Part shown: in pieces, positions 25,097-36,991 of the stretch
How positions within the stretch are numbered: the first letter of the stretch is position 1
How the letters are laid out: each line of letters begins with the position of its first letter
NCBI GenBank assembly: GCA_000827495.1
Contig: KN817554.1
Location: forward strand, 1-64,000
DNA: 64,000 nucleotides
Direction of reading: 5' to 3'
From: Hypholoma sublateritium FD-334 SS-4
Lineage: Eukaryota > Basidiomycota > Agaricomycetes > Agaricales > Strophariaceae
Notes under the pieces: model-generated
Databases searched by the model: none
Told to the model about the DNA's origin: nothing
Seen by the model: only the letters and a program-made list of their open reading frames with translations
Made by a program: the position numbers and the translations under genes

Positions 25097-28000
25097 TCAC
25101 CTTTGAATAAACGCCCTCGCAATATCCTTCTGGAACCGCCCGACATACGCCATCAGCTCCCGATCCGGCAGCGCCGAGTGCTCGTACGCCTGCACGAGCT
25201 GCGTCCGAAGCTAAGTATTGCCCACACGGCGTGAAACGCTAGAACATCAATGATAACGCCATGGGCCATCCAAGAGATAAATCAATCACCCGCAACAGGG
25301 CCTTGCGCTTCACCGCCGTTTTCGCGGATTCGCTCGCCCCCTCCTGCTGGGTCTGTAGCGCGTGCAGCGTCTCCGCAACCCGCTTTCCCTCGACAAGCAC
25401 GTCCGGCGGCAAGTCCGCAAGGCGCGCGAGTTCTACGCCTAGAAACACCATACGCGCAGAGATTTTGATGTGTTTCATATAAGTTAAGCCTCACCGAGCG
25501 TGCAACGCTGATAAAATGAAGCAAGGACAAACCGTAGTGACTGAAATCGTCTGAGGCGCCGTCCAAGATCCTGCCCAAATACAGTGAGTAAAAGCTGGAA
25601 TAACCCGGACGGACAGCATGCGCACTTATACTGGAACGACATCCCAAAATTTGCTGTCGAGGTGCGATTACGCTGAAACCCACCAATAAGCGAAAACAAA
25701 TTCTACTCTGGGACGCATTACCTGGACGGAAAGATGCAAGCTAAGCGCATCATCAGTTATCAGGCCGGGATCAGTAGGTGTCTGATTATGTACTTTATAA
25801 CCGTAGGTTGGCGCGAAAGCGTCTTCGTGAGTTCGGTAAAATGTCTATCAAATTGTGAGCACAGGAAAGCCCCAATGAGATAGGGCATTACGTCGCGAAA
25901 AAGACGAAGGACTAGGTTCACGTCAGGGCAGAACCAAACACATTTCGCATAAAAGTACATACCTTCAGTGCAATCAAGCCCTCGGCAATAGCATGCGAGA
26001 TCCCGACCCCCTCTCTGGGCGAGGTCCCCCGGCCCAGCTCATCGACCAGAACTAGCGATTTCGGAGTGGCCAACCCTGCACAACCACAACGAAATAAATC
26101 CTGTCCAGCGCCAGATATACAGACACCCAAACGCCTACCCAAAATCATAGCAGACGACGCCATCTCGCTCGCGAATGTGCTCAAGCTCTTCTCCATATCA
26201 TCGTCGTTCGACAGCCGAGTCAGGAGGGCGTCGTGTACCCTACGACGTTGACTGCATCCGTGTATCTCTTTAGTCCAGACAAGAACGACGCACCTAAAGC
26301 TCGCATATTCGGCAGGAACGAAGCAGCCACATAGGGCCATCACCGTGAGCAAGCCGACTTGGCGGAGGTAGGTGCTTTTGCCTTCGATATAAGTCAACAC
26401 AGTGCGACCATAAGATCACATAAAGATGGAACTCGCCAGACATGCTGAGGAAAGGTATAAAGGTGGATCAGGAACAGTGACCTCTCTCTTCGCAAAAAGG
26501 ATGCAGATCACAAACAAACTGACTTTGGTCCTTGAATTAATTGAAAAGAGGACGAATCATCACAGTAAACGTCGTTCGGGACGAGCGTTGCAACGGAATG
26601 CAAAGTCTCAAGAATGGGGTGCCTTCCAGACTTGATCGCCAAAGTGCCCGTGAACTCAGGGCGAACTGGTCAAATGTCAGAGCCCATCGGCATAATAAAA
26701 CAATTTCATTGAATATACCATAGTTGCGCACTGGACCGGTTTATATTATTTAAGCTTGATGTCAATGGGCGAAGGCAACATACTGATAGAAGCATGGGCA
26801 AATGACCATAGCATGTCGATGAGCGCCACCTAGACGAAGTGTAGGTTGGATCCAACTTTGAGGGAACAAACAAAATTACCGCCTCTGAAGCTTTATACAA
26901 CGCCCCTATATCTCCGATTATATGCGCGATCAAGTCCTGTATGATTCTTGGAGTAACAACTTTATTAGTGACTTTCAGTGAAGATTTGTGTAGTCGTTTC
27001 AGTACTTATCACTCAATATCAAGGTCTCATCGAGAGCATCTTTCATTCTTGAGTTCATTTTTTTCTGATGGAGCAATAGAATCAGCAACTAATCTGCTGC
27101 GAAAAGAAAAAGGACGATTCACCAGCTCCATACTGGAGAACATCCACCGCCCCTTTTTCATGGCTACGTTCACAAATCCAGCGGGCAGCTCACCCTCAAG
27201 ATCGTTTTTCTTAAGCACGAAAACGAAACCTGTTTCTTGATATACAAGAGTTAGCGGCAGCCCGCATTCCTGGGAAAGGGTGCGATTGAGCTGAAAAATG
27301 TCGCCGACGTTTTCCTTGTATGTTTCTCGGGCAACATCGAGCAAACGATTACAATTCGCCCTCACGGCGTATACTCGCGCATTTAACGCTGCCAGTCCTC
27401 CCTGGGGCGCATCAGCTAAGGCATCTGTAGGCAGGAGAAACGAACCTTTGCGGTGACCCCTTCTTCATTGAGATGAGTTGAAACGATCTGTTCTATCCTG
27501 TCAATACGTTCATCAGAAAGCATCTGTGAATATGGTAAACGAATGTCAAATTTCCCGTAACCTTGGTGAACGCACGTCAATAACAATTTTAAGCAACTGC
27601 GAGTGACATCCTTCGAGAGCTTTGCGCAGCAGGGGAAGATTCTTGACAATATTGCGCAGGTTGAGAATTTGGGATATACGGAATGAGGCAGGCTTCGAGT
27701 TGGTCGTAGCGCGAACTTCCGATGCAGCTAGCTTTAGACTTATCAGTTGATCGTACAGTGAATGACTTAGATCAAGAAAATACCGCAGCTATCAATTTAT
27801 CGAAATCCATCTTGTTGAGAGTCTTCAGGGCTTCCCGGACGTAAGTAAATCGATCTTCAGCGTTGACAAGCTCTGTATGAATGCAATTAGTAGCGTCAAA
27901 ATCTCGCACTCTTCCAGCGAACCTTCAACCACATCGAGTCTAGCGTCTATGGAGCTCTGAACTTCGGAACGATTAGTAATACGTTGCGCATACATTTAGC

Positions 28001-29030
28001 CTTTTTATGTTTACCCGTGATGGGCGACAGTATGTTGACTCGCAGCAATCTCGATGCCATGGGAGTGTATGTATGGTTGAGGATGCTAACAAAATGATTT
28101 TTTAGTGATTTTTACGATAGTATCAGGTCAACTTACCCAAAAAGCGAATGGGAAGATTTTTTGGATGTCATATTCCCAACGAGTTCGAGGTTGCGCGCGG
28201 TGTCCGGGTCAATCATCATCGTTCCTTCGACAGGGATGTATTTAATGCGCAGCGACCCCGCTGCGAAACGAGTGTTCATGCGCCCCTCTGCATACTTGAA
28301 CAATGCACAAGCTGAAGAAAGAGCGTAGTACCTAAAGACAAGTAAGGCAGAAGTTAACTGTGTTTGTTGGAGCGCTTACTTGCTTGACACTGCGAGAATA
28401 GTTCCTGCTCTTTCGTTGTCCTCTACACACAGCTGTAGTATGAATTCAAGCCCTAGAATCAAGGTGTTCGACGTGCCTTTGCCAACAGATATGGCATATC
28501 ACATACCTCCAGCATCGTTCCAATATCGACGACCAACTGGTTCGATTTGGACACCAGGAAACTCCTCACGAATATATTCTACCAGAAGTGAGGTCGACGG
28601 CGCTCGCTTTCCAGACGGCGCCAACGCAGCATCCGAAGCAGAGAGGAACGTGTCCGGAATCAGGACCAAACATGGCTGGTGGATGTGCATTTGATGCAGG
28701 GACTTCACATAAGTCTGACAATCGGCCACCTAGTGCCACACGACGCGTCAAAACGCGCATATATTGACGCGTTCTCAGCAGATAAATCACCTGGACCAAC
28801 ATCACCTTGCCGGTGTCCTTGTCGAGGGCGGCGATCCCAACTTCCCTCGAAACACCGCGGCCTTCCAGCACAGCTACGACATATGACCCCTCATATCTAA
28901 CAGACCCCGCTGTCTGAGGACGCGCCGTCGTTGGACGCGACTGCCCAGTCCATGGGCGAGCAGAAGGTTCTGTTGCAGAGAACGACCGTGATTGGTGAGT
29001 CCATGGACGAGACCCTGGCTCCGAAGACAT
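25097..29030 (-). CDS. MSH4: MutS homologue 4, meiotic crossover factor
   Basis: MSH4 pairs with MSH5 to form a sliding clamp that stabilises recombination intermediates and promotes meiotic crossovers. The gene has roughly 22 small exons. Phases join cleanly wherever I traced them (for example 29030-28791, 28729-28507, 28452-28380, 28331-28137, 28085-28015, 27961-27923, 27872-27784, 27731-27576, 27523-27446). In order the protein shows the clamp/core part YYALSSACALFKYAEGR, NLELVGN and HTYTPMASRLLR, then the ATPase: Walker A GPNMSGKST, STFASEM, Walker B LVLVDELGRGTS and the FATHF motif. It lacks the N-terminal mismatch-recognition domain, as expected for MSH4. The Walker A codons are split over three exons, including an 8-nt microexon. 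It ends DIARAFIQR. I see no disabling break. Confidence 0.92.
26437..26444 (-). other. MSH4: 8-nt microexon of MSH4 with an adjacent GC-AG intron
   Basis: On the coding strand CCTCAG|CATGTCTG|GCGAGT gives an exon of eight bases supplying C-ATG-TCT-G of Asn-Met-Ser-Gly in Walker A. The upstream exon ends GGA CCA AA at 26524 and the downstream one begins GC AAA AGC at 26381. The upstream intron is 79 bp (GTCAGT...CAG). The downstream intron is 55 bp and starts with GC rather than GT. This is the only combination I found that restores GPNMSGKST. Confidence 0.85.
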
Positions 29031-30112
29031 TCGCAAGCAGTTGAAATTGTAGCTTCAGTGTATTGCAGAGAAAACAATATAAAAAAATTCTGGAAATTTC
29101 CATGGAGCGAAAGCCAAGCGAAAGCAAAACGCAAGTGCGGCGTCGGTCTAATTTCTCCGACGAGCTCCGCTCAAACTCCGCTGAGCACATGTTACAATTG
29201 AATTTTAGCTACGTCACAAGTAGGTACCAAGGCTGTCATCCTCGCTAGACCAACGCTAGACTACAGTGAAATGTACGAACTGAGTAGATACATGAATAAT
29301 TTTTCGTCCTCTTATACCGTCTAACACTCAGGGAGAAAGATAGGAGGGGTCACAAGGGTGAAGTCCTTTGTTATACGCAGAGAAATAAAAGAAATGCTAA
29401 TGCTTTCGTCGCTTTGACATTTGTACGGAGCAAAGGGCGTCTCCATTGAATCATTTTCCCCAAACGGTACCATAGACATATTTGAAGCTGCTCCTCGCTT
29501 TCGAACGCTCGTCATCAAATTTACGTCCAATATTCCTTGGTCGCAGATTACCATGTACTAGTCATAGTACTAGTACTACGTTGGTCGCGCTAATTTCATA
29601 AAAATGAGAAATAATCAGGCTGTATTGGCGCGGACATGTTCCCAGTGAAGTTTAAATGTTTACTCTATGCATATGGCCCTGTGTTACAATATGTATCAAA
29701 GTTTTTGGCTCCATCGCACTCCTCCGTTCCCAAGTTTGAGGCTGTTTAACAATTATTTGACAATGCAATATTAAGTCCAGAACAATACCAGAGTTACGAA
29801 GTATCACTAATTCTCTATTGATTGAAGGACCTAATGCACTGGCAACAACATGATGCATAGCGCAATGGGAATAACAAAAAATGGGGGAAAGCTTGGGGAA
29901 AGCAGTCGTTTGTCACTTTGAACTGAGGGAAAATATCACATTTGATGGGTGCAAAGTCAGTCTGACAGAGATGAGTGGTACTAAGATTGATGCCTTCATA
30001 ATGTTACTTCTTGTCATCAACAAATAGTTGTATAAAAGTAGACGACCTAGAGACTCACCATGTCGGAGGTAACGGAACTTTCTTTGTTATACAATCAATC
30101 ATCATGGATTTT
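29031..30112. other. 1.1 kb intergenic, MSH4 promoter side
   Basis: Only short scattered frames without coding character are seen. It should contain the MSH4 promoter at its left edge. Confidence 0.5.
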
Positions 30113-30658
30113 CTAGTTGCGAACAATTTCGCCTGCAAGAGGAGGCCACCGGATCCGCGGCGAAAGATAGTAGTTCAGGTTTGTAACAGTCTGCTGCAAA
30201 GCCCGGGTCGCATTGCCAGGAATTAGTTCTGCAGTAACCAGAGCACCCATCACGTAGTTAATCCATCCATGGTTTATGGTCCGCGGGGTACCAGCAAAAG
30301 AGTAATGGGGAATGTGAGCGTCCATAGCCATTGCTATGGTGTACATAGTGGTGCGCTCTGTGCAATTGACAGTGAATAACTTTGTGGACCGTGGTACCGA
30401 ATGAGACTCGTCCGAGAACCTGAAGAAGAACTTTGGCAGACTAGAAATTTGGCCGAACGTAGTCTGCTCTCTATGAAGGACGACTTGAAGATGGGTTAAG
30501 CCACGGAGCGGAGAGCATAAGGTAAACGAGAAGGACCACCACTGAAAGTCATTCCCACGACTGTACAGGCTGAGGGTGCTAATTGGAGCAAGTGCAACAT
30601 CCCTGGCAACAGACATGTAGACAAAAGAGTTCTGAGAAGGAAGAGGAAGTTCGCTCAT
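30113..30658 (-). CDS. hypothetical single-exon protein, 181 aa
   Basis: An uninterrupted frame starts at MSELPLPSQNSF (30658) and could extend in frame to an upstream ATG at 30772 (219 aa). The composition is protein-like, with TLSLYSRGNDFQWWSFSFTL, VVLHREQTTFGQISSLP and C-terminal GWINYVMGALVTAELIPGNA. The last stretch is mildly hydrophobic but not a clear membrane anchor. I recognise no family. It may be a lineage-restricted gene or a chance frame. Confidence 0.4.
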   Translation of the reverse strand: MSELPLPSQNSFVYMSVARDVALAPISTLSLYSRGNDFQWWSFSFTLCSPLRGLTHLQVVLHREQTTFGQISSLPKFFFRFSDESHSVPRSTKLFTVNCTERTTMYTIAMAMDAHIPHYSFAGTPRTINHGWINYVMGALVTAELIPGNATRALQQTVTNLNYYLSPRIRWPPLAGEIVRN

Positions 30659-31204
30659 TGGATAATCTAAATGGCACAGCTGGAGTCTGGACCTAAATCG
30701 CTGGAGCGGGGAATTTGGTGAGGAGGAATGAGTTGTCCATTCCCTTTGACAGATTACCCACTTTATAGGCAAGGCGACACAGCCGGATTTGGGGTTGCAC
30801 CTACGTATCTTTGGGCAGGCAGTACTATTTTGGTACTATTAGCTTATTGATCATTAGAGCTCAAGCGACGAAAATCGGCCCTAACTAAGGTAACTTTGCT
30901 CTTTGAGTTCAACTTGTCTCATGGAAGTCTCACTAAGCCAACACTAAGCCTCACCGCGGCTGCGGAGACTACATAATTAATCAATATGACTCGTTGCACG
31001 CCCACATACTCAAGCTTCTAACTTATCTACATTGAGAATCCTCAGAGAGTAGTGCTCAGCTGTATGACTAGTCTTTTCTTACTGTTTTTCCTTCACTCCT
31101 TGTTCACTCCTAAGAGGCCATGTGGGCCATGGGCCACATCTATTTTTATTTACTTAAATTTAAAATATCTCCAAGTCATGCATATTATTCACGGGCAGCG
31201 AGGT
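30659..31204. other. 0.55 kb intergenic
   Basis: AT-rich to the right, with no coding signal. It includes the 3' side of the APH-type gene and a candidate promoter for the 181-aa frame. Confidence 0.5.
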
Positions 31205-32903
31205 CTACGGTATGACATCTTCAGATGGTTCTAGGAAAGAATAACTATCCGCTTCCTCCAGAAAATAATCCCAGTATAAGCGCTGCTTTGGAGGCGACCC
31301 AACCACTAGCCACATGAAATAGTTCCATGATCTGGGTCGGAATTCTTGATACCGGTACATTGCCAACACTTCTACCCAGCTGGGATAGAAACCGCATGTA
31401 GCCCAATCAATAATCCAAAGCACTCCATCGTCCGATAGCATGAGGTTAGAGGGGCTGATATCAGCATGGGTGAAAACAAGGGCAGAATCATAATCACGCA
31501 AAAGGATAGGCTTCTCAGGAAGGGGCAAACCTCTTAGAAGGTAGTCCGAGTCAAACCTGCACTGCCACCCTCGAAAAGTGACATCTTCGATGTACCGGTA
31601 AAAGGTGGCGGCCGATTCAAAAGGTCCACTATAATAACCCCTGGAGAATATGTATCCATGGACATGGCCTCCTACGGGGGAACCCGGCATATCTCGGGCC
31701 AGACGGCGCATCTGAGATATGTACCCTCGCAATGTGCATGCAATACGGAATCGCATGTAAAGACCCAAGGAGTCCCAGCATTCAATGAGCGATTTCCCCT
31801 TGATGAAGTCGGTTACAAACCAGTATTTGAGGTGTGGGTATCGAGGCTGGGGAATGGGAATGTTAAGGTGAGATCGCGCGTACGCTGTGTTGTCCCATTC
31901 CAAGGGATTTCGGCTTTTAGCAATAAGTGATGGGGCAATCCGATATGCAGGAGATCCTCTCGAGATCATGTCTTTGGGCGCAAATGTCGCCAAATACGCA
32001 TTGTGGGCCATACTTTCAGGGCTCTTGTACAGAGGCTCCATAGCATCATCGTCTGGAATGTCAACCGTGTCCTCAGTCTGAAAGGATAAGAATAATTTAG
32101 TATAATGTCATTGGACTCAAGATGCAAAAGGTAACTTGCATCTTTATTGACATTGGGTGGAACGGGGAGTGCAAACAGGCAGGCAATGGTATCTAAAAAC
32201 TTCTCCCTGGCGGCATGAAATATAACATGCCATGGAGGACTTGTAGGAGGATGGGGGACAAGTTGATCCACTGCGTGCAAGAAGTCAGACATTGTACAGA
32301 TGTTGCATTAGGGGAAAAATAGATCACTAACCAATGTGAGACGCTACAGCGTGAATACCCTCACCTGTAACTGAGCTTGTGGATATATACTTGAGCCGGG
32401 AATAAAAGGCAACAGAGGTCGGAAGACATTGAAGAGCAACATCTTGGGCTGAACCCGAAGAAATGGTATCTAGCTTGGTCCCAACCAAGCATGTTTTGAA
32501 CGTATGATCTGCATGGTTTGTGGTGATTTTGTCCGCGCAAGGCTTCCACATATCCCAAAGCTCGGCATTTCCCATACCAGTTTTTAATTCTAGTGTAAAG
32601 AGGGCAAATTCAAATTTTGAGAATAGCACTTCGCATTCAGCAGATTGCTCGGTCAAGATCAGGCGAAATGATCGGTTGTCTGCAGCTCTCATAAAAGTGT
32701 AGCCATTCTATGGGTCCAAGCATTAGATTCATACATAATTTTTTCAGTCAGCCACTCACCAAGTGCTCGATGAGTTTGCTCTTGCCACTTCCGCATAGTC
32801 CTGGTATGCTATTGGTACGCCGTGAGATTGCCAAATTATAGTAGAACGTACCGCAAACAGCCACATTTATAGTAATTGTTTCCTTTTTGGTCATGTAGAA
32901 CAT
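31205..32903 (-). CDS. P-loop GTPase-like domain fused to an APH-type kinase, 486 aa
   Basis: Exons 32903-32852, 32800-32760, 32707-32332, 32270-32152 and 32077-31205 sum to 1461 nt, 487 codons, without a stop. Residues 1-155 look like a Ras/Rab-type domain: TINVAVCGLCGSGKSKLIEHL (P-loop), GTKLD (G4-like), and SSVTGEGIHAVASHI (G5 and last helix). The DxxG switch II motif is not visible, so GTP hydrolysis is doubtful. The C-terminal 290 residues are an aminoglycoside phosphotransferase/choline-kinase-like fold: WFVTDFIKGKSLIECW, the catalytic HADISPSN and the metal-binding IIDWATCGF. The fourth intron has a weak donor (GTCAAT). The alternative is two genes: a GTPase-like protein stopping at 32327 and an APH protein starting at the in-frame ATG at 32292. 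Both substrate and partner are unknown. Confidence 0.65.
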
Positions 32904-33218
32904 ACGGATGTGTGTGGAGCACAAGTGGCTGCGGGAGCAGGTTCGTCGACGTTATGTGATGAGTTCAAGTTGAGTTCAAGTCAAGTTCAAGTGACAAGAA
33001 TCAAAGCAGACGCAAGCGATGGACATGGATTATGTAATCAATACGGAATTTCTATTTTATTTTATTCTATTTTTCTGAGAAGGATTTTGTAGATTATGCA
33101 GATATTCGTAGTAAGTAGGTTATTTTAGGGAAACAGAATAGGTAATAATGTACTGGACAAGTGGCTTTATTGCCTCGAAGTCGAAGTGTATCTCGACTCA
33201 TGAGCATATTTCCGAAAA
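32904..33218. other. 315-bp intergenic
   Basis: Promoter region of the GTPase-APH gene and 3' end of VPS72, both on the minus strand. It contains repeated GTTCAAGT (about 32962-32992), three to four short tandem copies of AGTTCAAG-like units. Confidence 0.5.
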
Positions 33219-35094
33219 TTACATAGTCATGAGTTCTTCTAAACCTCTCTCTTTAGCCAAAACACCATCCGGGGGCCCGCTGTGGTCAGTATAGCACCCA
33301 ACTGAGGGATTCCAGACATATTCATGTCGGAGGAGCCCAGTGAGCACCTTGTACGCATAACTATCGGCGTATGGAACGCCAGTCCGTGGGTCCAGATAAT
33401 GGGCTTGCCGCCCGGTAATCAAGCAGGTCTGCCTTGGCCGAGCTGAAAAGACAGAAGTTCAGTCATCTAAATGATTATCGGTATGACAAAAGCAGCTTAC
33501 ACAAAGGACGCCCTTTTCCAACGAAAACCTTCATTTCATTCCATTTAACATGATCGCCGAACATGGCCTGCATTGTTTCACCCCAGGTAGCCTTCGCTAC
33601 ACCTTTTTGTTGGCCCAATTCATGTATAAGATAATTTTTGATGACCGTTTCGTCCCGATATTCGGTTTCGGGTGGCGGCTGCTCAGAATCTCCGGTTGGC
33701 TGAGGTGGCTGAGTGGTGTCGCTTGGTGCTACAATCACAGTAGCAGTTGTTTGCATGGGGGCTTGGGGTTGTTGATCAACGGTTGTTGGTGCTGGAGTAG
33801 CTGGCGGGACATATGGTTGCTGCGGTAGTGGCCACGTAGGGAATGGGGAAAGAGTGGGGTCCATATAATGCTGATACGATAAGAATGGCGTCGCCGTAGG
33901 CTGAGATGTTGTAGCAGGCGTTGTAGTGGTCTGAGAAGCAGAACCCGATGTGGACGCGTTTGTCGAAACAAAAGTGGCTCCTCCAGTATAGCTGTACGTT
34001 GTAGGAGTGAACAAACTACCAGGCGGTCCGTAAATACTTCGATAAAGCGAAGCGGCCTCCTGCATAACGGGAGGTGGGGGAGGAACTTGAGGAACAGGAA
34101 CAGGAGGTGGTGGTGGAGGGGTGACAGCGACTTTGATTTCTTCTTTTCTACTTGTCCACCGTAACAAAGGACCTGTAATGGCAGTTCGTACGACTCGCGC
34201 CCGTTTCCTCTTTTCAGCTTCGTTCTTCAGATAATCCCGGTGTTCTACAATATTTCCTTCTTCTGTATCCAGAGCCTGTGCGATAAGTTCTGCTTGTGTG
34301 AACCTCTTAATTTCAATCTTCGCTTTCTTTGGAAGTGACGCCTGCAGAACTATAAGATAACGTGGTATGTATCACCAACTAGTTGTACTCACCCTTCTCG
34401 CTTCAGACTGCTTTAGCCGCTTGACAGTTGCAGAGGTATTCAGAACAGTATGCATCCGCTGACTAGTTCTTTTCCTTTCATCAATAATACTTGAGCCAGC
34501 GTTTGCGGCGTCATTTCGCAAAGAAGTATGTTGCGCTTTGGATGTCGATTTCGCCCTCGAAGCAGTGGTTACTTGAATGTCAGCATTGAAAGAAGATTTG
34601 TGTTTTGCATGTGCAGCAGCCGTCGTCTTTTCAAGCCGGGTGCGTGCGGCCTTCACCCCGTGTTAACGAGAACTATAGGCGCTTGTATTTTATGGTACGG
34701 TACCTTCTTCGTTCTTCTCTCCTCGTTAACAACTTCAGTTTCTCCAGCTTCTTCGACAATCCTTTCAGCTTCTTCATCTGTACTCTCGAAGTCAGACCCG
34801 AAGATGTCCTCTTCGACTATGGTCAAACGAGGCCTGGATGAGTAAGATAGCGTAATTTGGGAATGTCGCGTGGAGTATTCGAACCTTTATCATCTACAAA
34901 GTCGTTGTCGTCGTCCATGTCTTTGTTCATGTCATCCAAAGCTATCTCGGCCAGCGCTGCCTCCATGCTGCGATCAAAAGTTCAGACAGGCTAGCAATAT
35001 GGTACTCATTAACAGTGGCAACGTACCGATTTCCAGCAGTACTTCGCTTCGGTCTTCGAGTAACCAGCATTTCTATGGCATCTGCAGCGTCCAT
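33219..35094 (-). CDS. VPS72: VPS72/YL1 family protein, SWR1 complex subunit
   Basis: This is the YL1/Swc2 protein, a histone H2A.Z-H2B chaperone subunit of the SWR1 remodeller in the nucleus. The start MDAADAIEMLVTRRPKRSTAGN at 35094 leads into an acidic segment (NDFVDDK, DEDIFGSDFESTDEE), which is the H2A.Z-binding type. The YL1 core follows with TQAELIAQALDTEEGN and KRARVVRTAITGPLLRW. A long Pro/Thr/Gln-rich linker then precedes the C-terminal YL1_C domain (CLITGRQAHYLDPRTGVPYAD). Five or more introns of ordinary size split it. The poly-Pro linker near 34060-34120 is longer than I would expect in yeast Swc2. Confidence 0.85.
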
Positions 35095-35379
35095 GATTTG
35101 ATCAAGTGATATTACGCTGGAAGTTTGAACGTTCAAGAGTAGCGTTCTGTCGGGAAGGGTGCTAGTACTAGTATAATTGACCCCACATGCTTGAAACTCC
35201 GACAGCGTCGCGACTTGTGGAATCGCGTTAGGACGCCAAACCTATAAAAACCCACCAATATACAAAGATGTCGCGCAAAAAAAGCAAGCCAATTCTGAGG
35301 ATAGCTGGGAGTACCTCACAAACAAGCCGAATTTATTTGAGCACTTATTCTCTAGTATCTATTGAAAATCTTATATTAT

Positions 35380-36991
35380 CTACCCGGTTTTAGCTTTCAG
35401 CTGCCTCCACAATGTCATGTACATCAAGCCCCCAAGGGCAACCACGACTATCTGGATGACAGCATAGTTCACCATTCCTATCTTGACACCCGCACCTCCT
35501 AGAATAGCTCCAGTTACACGGCCAGTGTAGTTGCTGTATTGGATAGCCATGCTAACCCTATTGTTCCATGCTCCCGGCAACTGTTTAGATAGTAAACTGA
35601 GGGTGCATGTAGACGCCAGATTGAATCCTAGCGCAACAAGGAACCAGCAGATGAACAAGGAGCCGAACGTGACGCGGTCGGAAAGGAGAATGGCGAGCAT
35701 GATGATGAGGCCTGCGAAGCCTAAGGACGTGCCAGCGCCGAGAATGACCCGGTCTTGGATGCGGCGTGCATACCATACATTCAGGAATAAGAAAGGGAAG
35801 GAGGTGATGCCGCCCAGTGCAATGAAGTTCCCTGCGTTGTACGGTGTATATCCGAGGATCTTCGCAGTAAAGACAGGGATATTGGATTCCCAGCTACCGA
35901 GGATAAAAAAGCATGTCATTGAATAATAACACATACAGATGATCACGCCCCATTGTTGAGATGATATGTGATGTTGTGCTACGTCTTCCGTTGCTTGTAC
36001 TTGAGCTTGATCCGTAGCGTTTATCGTCGACAATTCTATGTTTTCTACTTCTTCCGAACGCGAGCGATGCGGAGCGGTAACATCTTTGAAGATGAGGTTG
36101 CTGAGAGCCCAAAAGAGCACCCAGATACCCGCCATGACCCATCCAGGACTTGTGACGCCATTGAAGACCTTATTTCCAAATCCAATTTTATACAACAGCC
36201 CTCCGAGGAAGGGACCAGCTGAAAATCCGAACGCCTGCCCGACGACAAGCAATCCGGCAAGGGTCGTCCGACGCCGAAGACCAATGATTCGTGGGTCGGA
36301 GCAGTATCGTTTGCTGTACATGAAGGAAATGAACCCAAATCCAGCCACTACGCGCCCGATGAGAATCATGTATAGCCAATTGGACCGATAAGCGAGAGCA
36401 TATATGATATTTCCAAGGATTGCAGCTGCGTATGCAATGTTGAAAGGCATAGCATATTGCCCTAATTGGTATTATATATCAGCTGAGAGCTATGGCGCCA
36501 GGGCTTGTAAATACCTTTGTCAAGCCTTGTGATAAAGATCAATCCAATTCCAGAAAAAACAGTGGGAATGCCAATGATCAAACCAGCAAACGTGGCAGTT
36601 CCTCCTAGATGATTTGCATAGACGCTGGCCGAGGAAACAACGATGAAGAAGGAAAGCTATGCGTGTACACATCAATATCGATTCGACGGCTTTTAATCCA
36701 GGTCGAGCTCTGCACCTGAAACAACGCATTCCCGCCTATGATCACGAATAGCGATGCTCGACTGGGGAGTTTTAGGTCCTGGTTTTCAAGGATTTCCTCT
36801 TCGTTGACCGCGTTGACTATGTCAACCGGTTGTATAAAAGACCCCCGTCGAGAAGACACTGCATCGGCAATGTTTGATAGCGTCGACATGTATCCTGAGC
36901 CCTGGTGCTCCTTCCCAGATTTGCCGAGGGTGTCCAGGTGGACATGGCTAGTGTAGTCTGCCAGAGTGGGCGACAACAGTGTTGAAGCCAT
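35380..36991 (-). CDS. MFS transporter
   Basis: A membrane carrier of the major facilitator superfamily with about a dozen hydrophobic segments. The start MASTLLSPTLAD (36991) is followed by a roughly 75-residue hydrophilic N-terminus, then the first helix (LFVIIGGNALFQ|LSFFIVVSSASVYA). The MFS helices continue with GLIIGIPTVFSGIGLIFITRLDKG, GRVVAGFGFIS and GLLVVGQAFGFSAGPFLGG. A charged central loop (HRSRSEEVENIELS) separates the two halves. Three exons are joined at 36716/36656 and about 36513. The overall shape recalls fungal vacuolar/SPX-type MFS carriers, but there is no SPX domain here and the substrate is unknown. Confidence 0.85.

Noticed and set aside
27420..27450. apparent frameshift or stop in MSH4 after GVTAK
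   Set aside because: A 44-bp intron (GTTCG...CCCCAG, 27402-27445) joins GVTAK to GGLAALNARVYAVR in phase, so there is no break.
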